Shown: positions 40,947 through 49,693 of the stretch, piece by piece
Layout of the letters: every line of letters starts with the position of its first letter
How positions within the stretch are numbered: the first letter of the stretch is position 1
Assembly: GCA_004376895.1 (NCBI GenBank)
Contig: SOIH01000087.1
Coordinates: forward strand, 1 to 62,250
Origin: Anaerolineales bacterium
Lineage (GTDB): Bacteria; Chloroflexota; Anaerolineae; Anaerolineales; E44-bin32
Length of the DNA stretch: 62,250 nt
Direction of reading: 5' to 3'
The notes under the pieces: generated by a model
Seen by the model: only the letters and a program-made list of their open reading frames with translations
Database searches by the model: none
What the model was told of the DNA's origin: nothing
Program-made: the position numbers and the translations under genes

Positions 40947-41003
40947 TAAAAAGAAACACAACAGACCGTTTCCGGGAGGAGGATACCGGCGACGGTCTGT
41001 GTG
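40947..41003 (-). terminator. rho-independent terminator of the dcw cluster
   Basis: On the minus strand ACACA-CAGACCGT pairs with ACGGTCTG-TTGTGT (one bulged base), with an inner CCGG/CCGG pair, and is followed by TTTCTTTTT. It lies about 90 bp after the ftsZ stop and separates the division cluster from nrdR-nrdJ. Confidence 0.85.
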
Positions 41004-41010
41004 TATGGAT

Positions 41011-41050
41011 GCCCTTAGAAGAAACCGTGCGGCAAACGGTTCTCAAGGGC
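41011..41050 (-). other. hairpin between ftsZ and the terminator
   Basis: GCCCTT...AAGGGC as outer stem and AACCGT...ACGGTT as inner stem enclose a small loop. It follows the ftsZ stop by 46 bp and has no T-tract; it may protect the 3' end of the ftsZ mRNA. Confidence 0.5.
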
Positions 41051-41095
41051 GTTTAGGGGTAGGAGTCGACTGGCCGGGCCGAGAGCCCACCCACC

Positions 41096-42196
41096 TTAAC
41101 GTCTACGTAAAAAAGCCGGGATGTCCAGATCGTTCATATCAAACGCTTGCGGTTGGAATTCCTCGGCGGCGGTAGCTGCCCGCCCTTCTTGCGCACGTGC
41201 TTCCGTTCGACTGCGCGGCCTGCGCATCGCATGGTGAAGTCCACCAGCACGCTCAAAACCAGTTGCGATTACGGTCACTCGCAGTTCCTCGCCCATACTC
41301 GGGTCGATGACTGCGCCGAAGATCAAGTTGACATCTGGGTGAGCCGTTTCCTTGATGATCGCCGCGGCTTGATTGACCTCGTACAGGCTCAAATCATGCC
41401 CGCCCGTAACATTGAAAAGGATGCCGCGCGCGCCATCGATTGTGATATCCAGAAGATGACTTGAAATTGCCTGCTCGGCAGCTACGCGGGAACGATCCTC
41501 GCCCGAAGCCCTGCCGACAGCCATCAAAGCTGCGCCTCCTTCGGACATGATCGTGCGCACATCCGCGAAGTCGAGATTGATAAGGCCGGGGACGGTGATC
41601 AGTTCACTGATGCCCTGAATACCCTGGTGGAGCACATCGTCGGCAATCTTGAACGCGTCATGCAAGCTGGCTTTCTTATCCGCGATCTGCAGCAAACGAT
41701 CGTTCGGAATAACGATTAAGGTATCGACTTTTTCCTTCAATTCCCCGATGCCAGACTCAGCAACCTGCGCCCGCTTCGCCCCCTCAAAGGTGAAAGGTCT
41801 CGTGACCACGCCGATGGTCAACGCTCCAATCTCCCTTGCGATCTGGGCGATGATCGGTGCAGCGCCAGTTCCTGTCCCGCCTCCGATCCCCGCGGCGATA
41901 AAGACCATGTCACTGCCTTTGAGGACTTCGTAAAGATCCTCTGCAGACTCTTCGGCAGCTTTCTGACCCACCTCAGGGTTGCCCCCTGCGCCGAGTCCGC
42001 GAGTCAGTTTATCGCCAATGCGAACTCTGGTAATTGCATTCGAAAGAAGGAGTGCCTGGGCGTCGGTGTTTACGGCAATGAACTCAATGCCGGCCAAGCC
42101 CTCTTCAATCATGCGGTTGACGGCGTTGCTTCCGCCGCCGCCAATTCCAACGACTTTTATCCTGGCAAATGACTCCGTCTGTGGTATTGGTTTCAT
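41096..42196 (-). CDS. ftsZ: cell division GTPase FtsZ
   Basis: A 366-residue tubulin homologue that forms the Z-ring. The GTP site is seen in [15 protein letters not shown] and [14 protein letters not shown], the synergy (T7) loop is [13 protein letters not shown], and the C-terminal peptide [11 protein letters not shown], which binds FtsA and other partners, is intact after a short linker. ATG 42196 follows GGAGGAGG; an in-frame extension to 42268 runs back towards ftsA without a site. It is the last gene of the dcw cluster. Confidence 0.98.
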   Translation of the reverse strand: MKPIPQTESFARIKVVGIGGGGSNAVNRMIEEGLAGIEFIAVNTDAQALLLSNAITRVRIGDKLTRGLGAGGNPEVGQKAAEESAEDLYEVLKGSDMVFIAAGIGGGTGTGAAPIIAQIAREIGALTIGVVTRPFTFEGAKRAQVAESGIGELKEKVDTLIVIPNDRLLQIADKKASLHDAFKIADDVLHQGIQGISELITVPGLINLDFADVRTIMSEGGAALMAVGRASGEDRSRVAAEQAISSHLLDITIDGARGILFNVTGGHDLSLYEVNQAAAIIKETAHPDVNLIFGAVIDPSMGEELRVTVIATGFERAGGLHHAMRRPRSRTEARAQEGRAATAAEEFQPQAFDMNDLDIPAFLRRR

Positions 42197-42273
42197 CTTC
42201 TTCCTCCTCCAACAATGGTTCGTTGTCTTATCCACCCCAGTCCTGTCTAGAGTTTCAGGCTGGAGCAAGGGAT

Positions 42274-43530
42274 TTATCCGGGTAGTAACCGTTTGAAAAA
42301 ATCTACTGTTTTTTCCAAATTAAATCTTGGCAGCGTGAAACCAGCATAAGTAAAACCATCAACCCCGGTCTGCTCTCCCAGCACCTGTGCCCAATAAAGT
42401 AATCCCAGGCTGGCTGCGTAAGCTGGTGAACGCAAACGATCGACTAAACCGAGCATACGCTCCGGCTCCGCGGTTCGAACGGGTAAACGAAGTATTTCAT
42501 TGGCGACATCACGAATGCCTGGCAGCTGGCTTGTCCCTCCCGCCAATACAATTCCTGCCGGCAATAACCCATCATATCCACTGCGTTTTACTTCCTGTCG
42601 TACTAAACTAAATAATTCCTCGATCCGCGGCTCGATGATCACCGCCATGTCCTTACATTTGATTCGGATCGACTGCTCCTCACCAAAGGGGCGAACAGCG
42701 AACGCTTGATTGGGATCAAAGCCTGAAGGTCGGGCATAACCATGCCGCCTTTTCGCAGACTCGGCAGTCTCCTGGGGTAGATGCAGAACTTGGGCAATAT
42801 CATTTGAAAGATGCTCACCGCCCACGGGGATGACCGCGGTATGCCAGACGGCCCCCTCAATGTATATTGCGATGTCTGTCGTTCCCGCACCTATGTCGCA
42901 GAGCATCACTCCCATTTCTTGTTCGGTCTCGCTCAGAGTAACACCGGCCGATGCGAGTGACCCGAGCACCCAGCCATCAACATCGATCCCGGCTGCTTCA
43001 ATGCATTTTTCTAGATTGCGCAGCGCAGTGCTACTAGCTGTCACAATATGGGCTTCCACTTCAAGACGGTAGCCATGCATACCTATAGCGGACTTAATCC
43101 CATCTTGTCCATCGACAACGAAGGCTCGCGGGATGACGTGTACGATAGCCCGATCGTATGGGATCACAATCGAACGGGCGGCCTCGATCGCCCTGCTTAC
43201 ATCATCGCCGCTAATCGTCCGGCCCGTCACACCCGTCATACCCTTACTGTTGAGCGAGGAGACATGAGACCCGGAGAGACTGACCATTGCGGAGGTGATC
43301 TCGTAACCCGAAGTTCGCTCGGCTTTATCCTTTGAAATCCGGATCGCCCGAGCTAAAGCCTCCAGGTTAACGACGCCCCCTTTGCGCATACCTTTCGATG
43401 GCGCTTCGCCGATACCGATCACCCGCAACTTTCCATCAGGCGTGGAATGTCCCACGAGCATACAGATTTTGCTCGTGCCGATATCCAGCCCGACGAAGAT
43501 CGTCTCATCCAAACCGAGAATCGTTGCCAC
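42274..43530 (-). CDS. ftsA: cell division protein FtsA
   Basis: A 418-residue actin-like protein that ties FtsZ to the membrane. The nucleotide site shows [15 protein letters not shown] and [13 protein letters not shown], with [12 protein letters not shown] near the end. The C-terminal [11 protein letters not shown] is an amphipathic membrane-targeting helix. The start is GTG 43530, with GGAG about 11 nt upstream. It follows ftsQ by 8 bp and precedes ftsZ. Confidence 0.96.
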   Translation of the reverse strand: MATILGLDETIFVGLDIGTSKICMLVGHSTPDGKLRVIGIGEAPSKGMRKGGVVNLEALARAIRISKDKAERTSGYEITSAMVSLSGSHVSSLNSKGMTGVTGRTISGDDVSRAIEAARSIVIPYDRAIVHVIPRAFVVDGQDGIKSAIGMHGYRLEVEAHIVTASSTALRNLEKCIEAAGIDVDGWVLGSLASAGVTLSETEQEMGVMLCDIGAGTTDIAIYIEGAVWHTAVIPVGGEHLSNDIAQVLHLPQETAESAKRRHGYARPSGFDPNQAFAVRPFGEEQSIRIKCKDMAVIIEPRIEELFSLVRQEVKRSGYDGLLPAGIVLAGGTSQLPGIRDVANEILRLPVRTAEPERMLGLVDRLRSPAYAASLGLLYWAQVLGEQTGVDGFTYAGFTLPRFNLEKTVDFFKRLLPG

Positions 43531-43538
43531 TTAATTTC

Positions 43539-44444
43539 TCACTCCATTGCGTAAAACGGTGCGTGTTGATCCTCAACGCTCACCATGGTTACCGGGATGT
43601 TATCCGCAAATAACTTATCAGCTATGGTGTTATAGATTCGCACCTTCATGCGCATATCACCCTCTTCCCCGAAGTATGCCTGCCATCCGCGCACATCCAT
43701 GAAACTTAGACCATGGTCGGGGTCAAACTGCCAAGAACTGACCTCTGGCAGATGTTTGGACAAAACATCCACGGCACTCAGCAAGCCTGGGTCGATGACC
43801 GGATCGTTCGCACTGCCCTCGAGGTTCAAGACCGGTTCCACACTCGTGACCTGCGCCAGATCTGACCGGATGCCGTGTTGTATGTACGCGGTGCCATCGG
43901 CACTCAGCCACCATATCCGACCACCATCATTCCACTCTACGGATGGCTGACGTTCCTCAAGCAAGATCTCAACCTGATTTGGCCATTTCAACGTAACGGT
44001 TGCTTCATTCACCTCTGCTGCCTCCTTTAGTCTGGCTTCAACGACCTCTGGGTCGACGAGAAAGACAGACTGCCCTTCAACTCCTGCCAACGATCGGACT
44101 TGCGCTAAACTGAGCATCTGCTGGCCATCGATCATAGGCATGCCGGTTTTATAGGTTGGTGCTTGTACAAACCTGGTAATAATCCAAAGACTGACACCCA
44201 ACAGCACAATCGAGAACAACCTCGAGCCAAAATGTGCTCCTGAAATCCCTGTTAGTTGAATCTCCGCCCCGACATCTGCACTTATGGGTATGTCATAACG
44301 ACGCCTTGCCCGTGTTTTCCTGCGCGGTTTTGTCTTCTTAAAATGACCCGCCCGTTCAACTTTCCGGACTTTCCGCACCCGCCGTGCGCGCACCCGGTCC
44401 GCCCTGCTTTCAGGAACACCGAATGCCCTCTCACTGACGCTCAT
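43539..44444 (-). CDS. ftsQ: cell division protein FtsQ/DivIB
   Basis: A 301-residue bitopic protein. A very basic cytoplasmic tail (RVRARRVRKVRKV, KKTKPRRKTRARRR; residues 17-50) precedes one membrane helix (FSIVLLGVSLWIITRFV, about 76-93). The POTRA domain follows (QMLSLAQVRSLAGVEGQSVF) and then the FtsQ/DivIB beta domain (WPNQVEILLEERQPSVEW, WWLSADGTAY). It links early and late division proteins. ATG 44444 overlaps the ddl stop (ATGA). Confidence 0.9.
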   Translation of the reverse strand: MSVSERAFGVPESRADRVRARRVRKVRKVERAGHFKKTKPRRKTRARRRYDIPISADVGAEIQLTGISGAHFGSRLFSIVLLGVSLWIITRFVQAPTYKTGMPMIDGQQMLSLAQVRSLAGVEGQSVFLVDPEVVEARLKEAAEVNEATVTLKWPNQVEILLEERQPSVEWNDGGRIWWLSADGTAYIQHGIRSDLAQVTSVEPVLNLEGSANDPVIDPGLLSAVDVLSKHLPEVSSWQFDPDHGLSFMDVRGWQAYFGEEGDMRMKVRIYNTIADKLFADNIPVTMVSVEDQHAPFYAME

Positions 44445-45556
44445 AGCGTTCCCTCTCCCTTATAACTGCGAAGAAGTCCGCTCTTCTGTTCGTGGCGCAA
44501 CAATCCCAATTCAATCAGCCGATCAAGAAGCTCCTTATATGGCAACGCGCTCGCCTCCCACAGCTTCGGATACATACTGATTTGTGTGAAGCCGGGGATG
44601 GTGTTGATTTCATTCAGGTACAGATCTCCCGTTACCTTATCGAGGAGGAAGTCGACGCGTGCCAAACCCGCACCATCGATTGCTCGGTATGCCTGTATTG
44701 CCAGTTGCTGCGCTTTCTTCGCTGTCTCCTCGCCTATCTCAGCCGGGATTATCAATTCAGAAGCATCATCGATGTACTTTGCCTTGTAAGAATAAAAATC
44801 ATCACTGGGGATAATCTCACCCGGAACCGAGGCTTTAACTTCCTCGTTTCCGAGCACACTTACTTCGATCTCTCGAGCATCCAGCCCCCATTCCACAAGG
44901 ATCCTTCGATCGTACTGCGCTGCCTCCATGAGTCCCTCAAGCAGCGTTGAGCGCTCCATGCAGCGCGTAATTCCCACGGAAGATCCCATGTTGGCGGGTT
45001 TTGTAAAGAGCGGATAGTCTCCCAGACGCTCTGCTTTTTCAAGCGCCCCATCTGGGTCCGCTTGTAGTTCTGAAGCCTCAAGCACAATCCAATCTACTAC
45101 CGGTATTGCCTGAGCCCTCATGATGTCCTTGAACAACCCTTTATCCATCGCCACCGAGGATGCGAGTACCCCCGCACCGACATATGGAAGCTCTGCAAGC
45201 TCAAATAGACCCTGCATCGTCCCGTCCTCGCCGAAAGTGCCGTGCAATACGGGAAAAACGACGTCTAGCTCCTTCAATATTTCGAGGGATTCGCCAATTT
45301 CCTGGCGGAAAAGCGCGGCCCTCTCGGGTTCTGGGATCAACATTACTGGATGTAAGGATTCATGCTCTCCGGCCTCAAAGGCTCGGAGTGCACCGTCTCC
45401 ATACAACCAGTGTCCCTCTTTCGAGATTCCGATCTCTACCACCTCGTACTTTGCCCTATCCAGAGCGTCAACCACCGAACGCGCCGACATGAGGGACACC
45501 TCATGCTCCCCGGATCGACCTCCAAAGAGAACGCCCAAGCGCAGCTTTTTACTCAT
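44441..45556 (-). CDS. ddl: D-alanine--D-alanine ligase
   Basis: A 371-residue ATP-grasp enzyme that makes the D-Ala-D-Ala end of the peptidoglycan stem. Motifs are VLFGGRSGEHEVSLMSA, FPVLHGTFGEDGTMQGLFEL, FTKPANMGSSVGITR, the metal-binding ARVDFLL and LNEINTIPGFT. The ligase residue after the DFYSYKAKYID loop is Tyr-like (FYSYK), as in D-Ala-D-Ala rather than D-Ala-D-Lac enzymes. It overlaps ftsQ and murB by 4 bp at either end. Confidence 0.96.
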   Translation of the reverse strand: MSKKLRLGVLFGGRSGEHEVSLMSARSVVDALDRAKYEVVEIGISKEGHWLYGDGALRAFEAGEHESLHPVMLIPEPERAALFRQEIGESLEILKELDVVFPVLHGTFGEDGTMQGLFELAELPYVGAGVLASSVAMDKGLFKDIMRAQAIPVVDWIVLEASELQADPDGALEKAERLGDYPLFTKPANMGSSVGITRCMERSTLLEGLMEAAQYDRRILVEWGLDAREIEVSVLGNEEVKASVPGEIIPSDDFYSYKAKYIDDASELIIPAEIGEETAKKAQQLAIQAYRAIDGAGLARVDFLLDKVTGDLYLNEINTIPGFTQISMYPKLWEASALPYKELLDRLIELGLLRHEQKSGLLRSYKGEGTL

Positions 45557-46524
45557 GAAGACCCTTTCCCTCGTCTGGAAAGAGCGGCTTCATTCTCCGG
45601 CCACTCGCCAATGAGCTCAATCTCGAGTTCAAGTGAAACCCCGAACTTTTCCATGACTTTCTCATGTGCGGTTTGGATCAACGTCCATACCTGATCTGCA
45701 GTTCCCTCGCCTTCATTCATGAAGAAATTGGCATGTTTTTGACTAATCGAAACCGCTCCCTGCTTGAAACCTTTCAATCCAACAGCATCGATCAATCGAC
45801 CGGCGAAGTCATCAGGAGGGTTTCTAAACATCGAACCCATACTCGCACCTGACGGCTGCGATTGCCCGCGCCGTTCCGAATACTCGCTCATCTTTGCTTT
45901 ACACGCATCCTCGGTGGAGGCAGACAGCTCCAGGATCGTCGACAGAACGACAGAGCCTGGATTGCGCTTCAAAACACTGTTGCGATAGCCGTATTCCAGA
46001 CGTTCCAACGGCCATTCCTCCACACATCCATCTTGTTGCAAGATTTCGGCCATTTTCAACACGCTGGCCATGTCTCCATCAAATGCACCTGCATTTCCAA
46101 CAACTGCTCCCCCAACCGTTCCAGGCACGGTTGCCCCCCATTCCAGCCCGGACCAACCACGATCTCCTGCCAGCCTTGCTATCGTCCCCAACACAGCGCC
46201 CGACTCGGCTTTTACGAACCGCGCCTCCTCTTCCTGGAAGAAGTGGATCTTGCGTGCACGATTCAGGACCACCAACTCGCGCACCCCTCGGTCGGAGACC
46301 AGAATGTTTGAGCCGCCCCCCAGGATGATGAATTGAACGTTCTCATTCCATAACTGGCGCGTAACATCTGCCAAATCCTCCGCCGAGCGAACCTCCAACA
46401 GGAAGTCCGCCAGACCTCCAATGCGTGCTGAGGTATATGGAGCCATCGGCACGGATTCGCCCAGCCGATCACCAAAAAGCTCTCGCAGCCTGAGTACAGT
46501 CTCAGGTGAGATGACAATGTCCAT
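45553..46524 (-). CDS. murB: UDP-N-acetylenolpyruvoylglucosamine reductase
   Basis: A 323-residue flavoenzyme that reduces UDP-GlcNAc-enolpyruvate to UDP-MurNAc. Typical parts are PYTSARIGGLADFLL, IILGGGSNILV, GLEWGATVPGTVGGAVVGNAG, the active-site region EYSERRGQSQPSGASMGSMF and, at the end, HANFFMNEGEGTADQV. ATG 46524 is taken; GTG 46527 is one codon longer. The stop of the small upstream ORF overlaps this start. It overlaps ddl by 4 bp. Confidence 0.96.
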   Translation of the reverse strand: MDIVISPETVLRLRELFGDRLGESVPMAPYTSARIGGLADFLLEVRSAEDLADVTRQLWNENVQFIILGGGSNILVSDRGVRELVVLNRARKIHFFQEEEARFVKAESGAVLGTIARLAGDRGWSGLEWGATVPGTVGGAVVGNAGAFDGDMASVLKMAEILQQDGCVEEWPLERLEYGYRNSVLKRNPGSVVLSTILELSASTEDACKAKMSEYSERRGQSQPSGASMGSMFRNPPDDFAGRLIDAVGLKGFKQGAVSISQKHANFFMNEGEGTADQVWTLIQTAHEKVMEKFGVSLELEIELIGEWPENEAALSRRGKGSS

Positions 46525-46700
46525 CACAAATGTCGCACCTTATCAATGATCCGATTCAAGAGCTCTAGCTCCGGAACCTCTAGCGGAAGGTTCTCTTGTG
46601 GTCCAGCAAATGCGAGTTGTGCAGCTTTTTTCGCGGCCAAACGCATGCGGAGCTCCATCCTTCTATCGGCTTCAAAGACGCCCTTTTTCTTCTTAGCCAT
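46524..46700 (-). CDS. small protein embedded between murC and murB
   Basis: A 58-residue ORF, MAKKKKGVFEADRRMELRMR at the start, then a helix rich in Ala and Lys and the end LELLNRIIDKVRHL. No family is recognised. ATG 46700 has GAGGGAG at 9 nt; ATG 46709 within murC is another possible start. Its stop TGA overlaps the murB start and its start follows the murC stop directly, so it fits the operon without a gap. A role in cell-wall synthesis or division is only suggested by position. Confidence 0.6.
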   Translation of the reverse strand: MAKKKKGVFEADRRMELRMRLAAKKAAQLAFAGPQENLPLEVPELELLNRIIDKVRHL

Positions 46701-46701
46701 G

Positions 46702-48066
46702 CTATTCATCTCCCTCGCTTGCCTTTAGTTTTTCCAACAGCAATCTGCCGACCTGATTCCCATCTCCTGCGCTAAGGGTAATCACAACGGATTTTTCTCG
46801 AAGCTCATCGAAAAGCACCTGCGCCGCTTTAGCCAGCTCCGGGATAAAGCGGACATCCCCATGATCAATACTTTCAGCGATGACCTTCCCGGAGAGAGTG
46901 GGATCCTCTACTTCTCGGGCGGCGAAGACATCCAAGACAAGCACTCGATCCGCATCAGCAAAAGCCTGGGCGAATTCATCCAGCAAGGTCCGAATGCGGG
47001 AATAGGTGTGAGGTTGAAAAACCGCCCACAGTTCTTGCTTCGGAAAACGCTCACGGGCTGCCTGCAACGTGGCGCGTATTTCAGTCGGGTGATGAGCATA
47101 ATCGTCGACAACCATTACGCCTTTCGCCTCGCCCAGAATTTCGAAGCGTCGCTCTACCCCATGAAATTCCGTTAACGCTTCATTCGCCCGTTTGAAGGCC
47201 ACACCAAGATGATCTACGACTGCCAAGGCAGCCAGGGTGTTCTTCACATTGTGCTCGCCAGGTAGGCGCGTCCGGGTTAAACCCAATGTCTCCCCATTTT
47301 TAACAACGAGGAAGTCAGAGCCGCCAGCGGGATTCGAACGAATCTCCTCTGCCCGCCAATCAACTTCCTTGGAAAGACCGTAGGTTACTTTTCGAGCAGA
47401 TCCTGACTTTAAGCTCGTGGCGCCTTCATCATCCCCACAAATAATTAGGCAATCCTCAACCTGGTCCACGAAGGATTGAAATGCGGCGTGAAAGTCTGCT
47501 GCGGTGGGATAACAATCCGGATGATCGTGCTCCACGTTCGTTACCACAGCCACTTTGGGCTGCAAACCCAAGAAGGCCCGATCATATTCATCCGCTTCAA
47601 TCACAAAGTGCGGTCCCTGACCGACACGTGCGTTTGATTTGAAATCAGTCACCATTCCACCCACCATGAAAGTAGGATCCTGACCTGTCTGGACCAGAAG
47701 CCAGGCGATCAAAGCCGTCGTCGTTGTTTTTCCGTGTGTCCCGGCTACGGCAATGGTCTCGCTCTCGGCGGTTAATTCCCGGAGGAAGGCATCACGCCGG
47801 AGAACCGGAATGCCTAGTTCCAAAGCGTGAACGAGTTCGACGTTACCTTCCGGAATGGCGGATGAGGCGACAACCTGCGACGCCCCGACTACGTTCTCGG
47901 CGCTGTGGCCGTACGCGATCCTTATGCCTTCTTTTTCAAGCGCATCGGAAAATATGGATCGAGCTCGGTCTGAACCCGTCACATCAACTCCTCGTCCATG
48001 AAGCACCTTTGCCACGGCCGATATCCCTGCGCCGCCAATCCCAACCAAATGCACCTTTCGACTCAT
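46702..48066 (-). CDS. murC: UDP-N-acetylmuramate--L-alanine ligase
   Basis: A 454-residue Mur ligase that adds the first amino acid (L-Ala in most bacteria). The N-terminal domain shows VGIGGAGISAVAKVLHGRG, the ATP loop is VAGTHGKTTTTALI, then EADEYDRAFLGL and TNVEHDHPDCY, and the C-terminal domain VVDDYAHHPTEIRATLQAAR. It overlaps the CvpA-like gene by 4 bp upstream (ATGA). Confidence 0.97.
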   Translation of the reverse strand: MSRKVHLVGIGGAGISAVAKVLHGRGVDVTGSDRARSIFSDALEKEGIRIAYGHSAENVVGASQVVASSAIPEGNVELVHALELGIPVLRRDAFLRELTAESETIAVAGTHGKTTTTALIAWLLVQTGQDPTFMVGGMVTDFKSNARVGQGPHFVIEADEYDRAFLGLQPKVAVVTNVEHDHPDCYPTAADFHAAFQSFVDQVEDCLIICGDDEGATSLKSGSARKVTYGLSKEVDWRAEEIRSNPAGGSDFLVVKNGETLGLTRTRLPGEHNVKNTLAALAVVDHLGVAFKRANEALTEFHGVERRFEILGEAKGVMVVDDYAHHPTEIRATLQAARERFPKQELWAVFQPHTYSRIRTLLDEFAQAFADADRVLVLDVFAAREVEDPTLSGKVIAESIDHGDVRFIPELAKAAQVLFDELREKSVVITLSAGDGNQVGRLLLEKLKASEGDE

Positions 48067-48596
48067 ACGAACACCACGATGATGAAGACGAACACAACCC
48101 CCACTGCGAAGTAGAGCTGCGGAATTGGCAAGATCGCCGGAGGCAGGTAAGCGACGATATTGAATATCTGCTCAAATAGTTCTGATCCTTCTGGAGGCAT
48201 CTGAATCCATGCCGTCGGGTAATTTAAATCGTGCAGGAAGAACCAGATCGATCCAAAGAGCAGATACCCGTTTAATGCACCTAGTGCAATCCCTAGAAGG
48301 ACATCCTGGAGCCGCTCGCGCACTAGCTTTGACTGCAGGGCACGAATATGCGGTGTCTGATAACCAAAGAATGCCAACAGCCCCAGGAAACCGGCCCGAA
48401 TGATGAATTGCGTTCCCGGCGGCTGCATCACCAATGCCGTGTAATAGGGTCGAATATGTGTTTCCAGAATCTGGATGATGAAGAGCGCAAGGATGATGGC
48501 GCTTGTTACGAGCAGCTCCTTTGCCCAGCCGCGAACTGCGCCAATAATGGCGAAGAGAGAGATCAAAATACCGAATAGGACGACAATGCTTATCAT
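48063..48596 (-). CDS. CvpA-like small membrane protein in the dcw cluster
   Basis: A 177-residue protein with about four hydrophobic helices: VVLFGILISLFAIIGAVRG, VTSAIILALFIIQI, IIRAGFLGLLAFFGY, ALGALNGYLLFGSIWFF and a last one at the C-terminus. The start and the GAVRGWAKELLVTSA motif resemble the CvpA family, but conservation is weak. It overlaps murG upstream and murC downstream by 4 bp each, so it is translated as part of the cell-wall operon. Its function is unknown. Confidence 0.7.
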   Translation of the reverse strand: MISIVVLFGILISLFAIIGAVRGWAKELLVTSAIILALFIIQILETHIRPYYTALVMQPPGTQFIIRAGFLGLLAFFGYQTPHIRALQSKLVRERLQDVLLGIALGALNGYLLFGSIWFFLHDLNYPTAWIQMPPEGSELFEQIFNIVAYLPPAILPIPQLYFAVGVVFVFIIVVFV

Positions 48597-49693
48597 GCGC
48601 CCCGCCCCCTCTTCATCGTTAGACGTTCAATCTCGCCCGCGATCTGCTTCGCTGCGCCCGGCTTTGATATTCTTCGCATTGCGGTCCCCATCTCTTTAAG
48701 CCGAGAGTGATCATGCATGAGTTCGCTGACTGTCGGCAGCAAAGTCCTGCGGAGATCTTCATCTCGAAGCACGATTGCCCCGCCGTTATCCTCGAGGTAA
48801 GCCGCATTCACTTCTTGATATCGCCAAGCATGTGGATAAGGAACAAGCACCGCCGGTAGCCCGAAGAGTGGATATTCCCCGATCGTGGCCGCGCCCGCGC
48901 GTGAGACAACCAAATCCGCTGCTCCTAGCGCTTGATCCATCCCCTCATGCAAATATGAATGCGGATAATACCGGTCCGCATACGTCATGTTAAGCTTCTC
49001 GATCACAGCCGGTACTCGCGGCCAGTCGAGGTCCCCTGTGATATGTACCACCTGTGCGATCTTGAGTAATTCAGGCAGAATCTCCCATACTGCCATATTG
49101 ATAGAGCGCGCCCCCCGACTGCCACCAAAGACCAATAAGGTCCGTGTACCCTCATCCAGACCAAAGATCCGCCTCGCTTCGGCTTTGCCCCTCACAACAA
49201 AGTCTGTCTGTGTCGGGTAGCCCGTCACGACGACCCGTTTTCGCCCGGAATAGAAACGTTCCGAGGCCGCCGTGGAGACGTTGATCACTCTGGCAAAGCG
49301 GCTGATCAGCCTCAAAGCCAGTGCCGGTTCGATATCCGGGACAAACACCGCCTGGGGCAGGCGCTGACTCGCAAGCGCCACAGGCACTCCCACATAACCC
49401 CCGGTAAAAAAGAGCACATCGGGCTGGAAGCGGCGGATGATCCGTTTCGCCGCGGGGATACCCTGGAGCAACCGGGATGCATTAAGTGGCAGGCTGCGTA
49501 TACCTACCCCATGCAGCCCTGCTGCTGGGATCGATTCGAACGGGACGCCCGCCCGTTTAACGAGCGCTGATTCCATGCCTCCCTGCCCTCCAACCCAGAG
49601 CACTTCAGCTTTCTCGCTGAGCTCGGCGATCACGGCCAAGGCGGGATACACGCCGCCCCCCGTCCCTCCGGCTGACACTAAAAGTCGCAACAT
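48593..49693 (-). CDS. murG: UDP-GlcNAc--lipid I N-acetylglucosaminyltransferase
   Basis: A 366-residue GT-B transferase that turns lipid I into lipid II. The first glycine loop is SAGGTGGGVYPALAV, where most MurG have GGTGGH; the second domain shows VFGGSRGARSINMAV and the donor-site VVSRAGAATIGEYPLFGLP. ATG 49693 is preferred; it lies inside the ftsW frame, so the two genes overlap by 89 bp. An ORF extension up to 49735 has no support. Confidence 0.94.
   Translation of the reverse strand: MLRLLVSAGGTGGGVYPALAVIAELSEKAEVLWVGGQGGMESALVKRAGVPFESIPAAGLHGVGIRSLPLNASRLLQGIPAAKRIIRRFQPDVLFFTGGYVGVPVALASQRLPQAVFVPDIEPALALRLISRFARVINVSTAASERFYSGRKRVVVTGYPTQTDFVVRGKAEARRIFGLDEGTRTLLVFGGSRGARSINMAVWEILPELLKIAQVVHITGDLDWPRVPAVIEKLNMTYADRYYPHSYLHEGMDQALGAADLVVSRAGAATIGEYPLFGLPAVLVPYPHAWRYQEVNAAYLEDNGGAIVLRDEDLRRTLLPTVSELMHDHSRLKEMGTAMRRISKPGAAKQIAGEIERLTMKRGRGA

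Larger units (their letters stand above)
40777..41095. other. nrdR-ftsZ intergenic region
   Basis: This stretch holds two hairpins after ftsZ (including the terminator), then the probable nrdR promoter and a leader hairpin. No gene is supported inside it. Confidence 0.7.
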
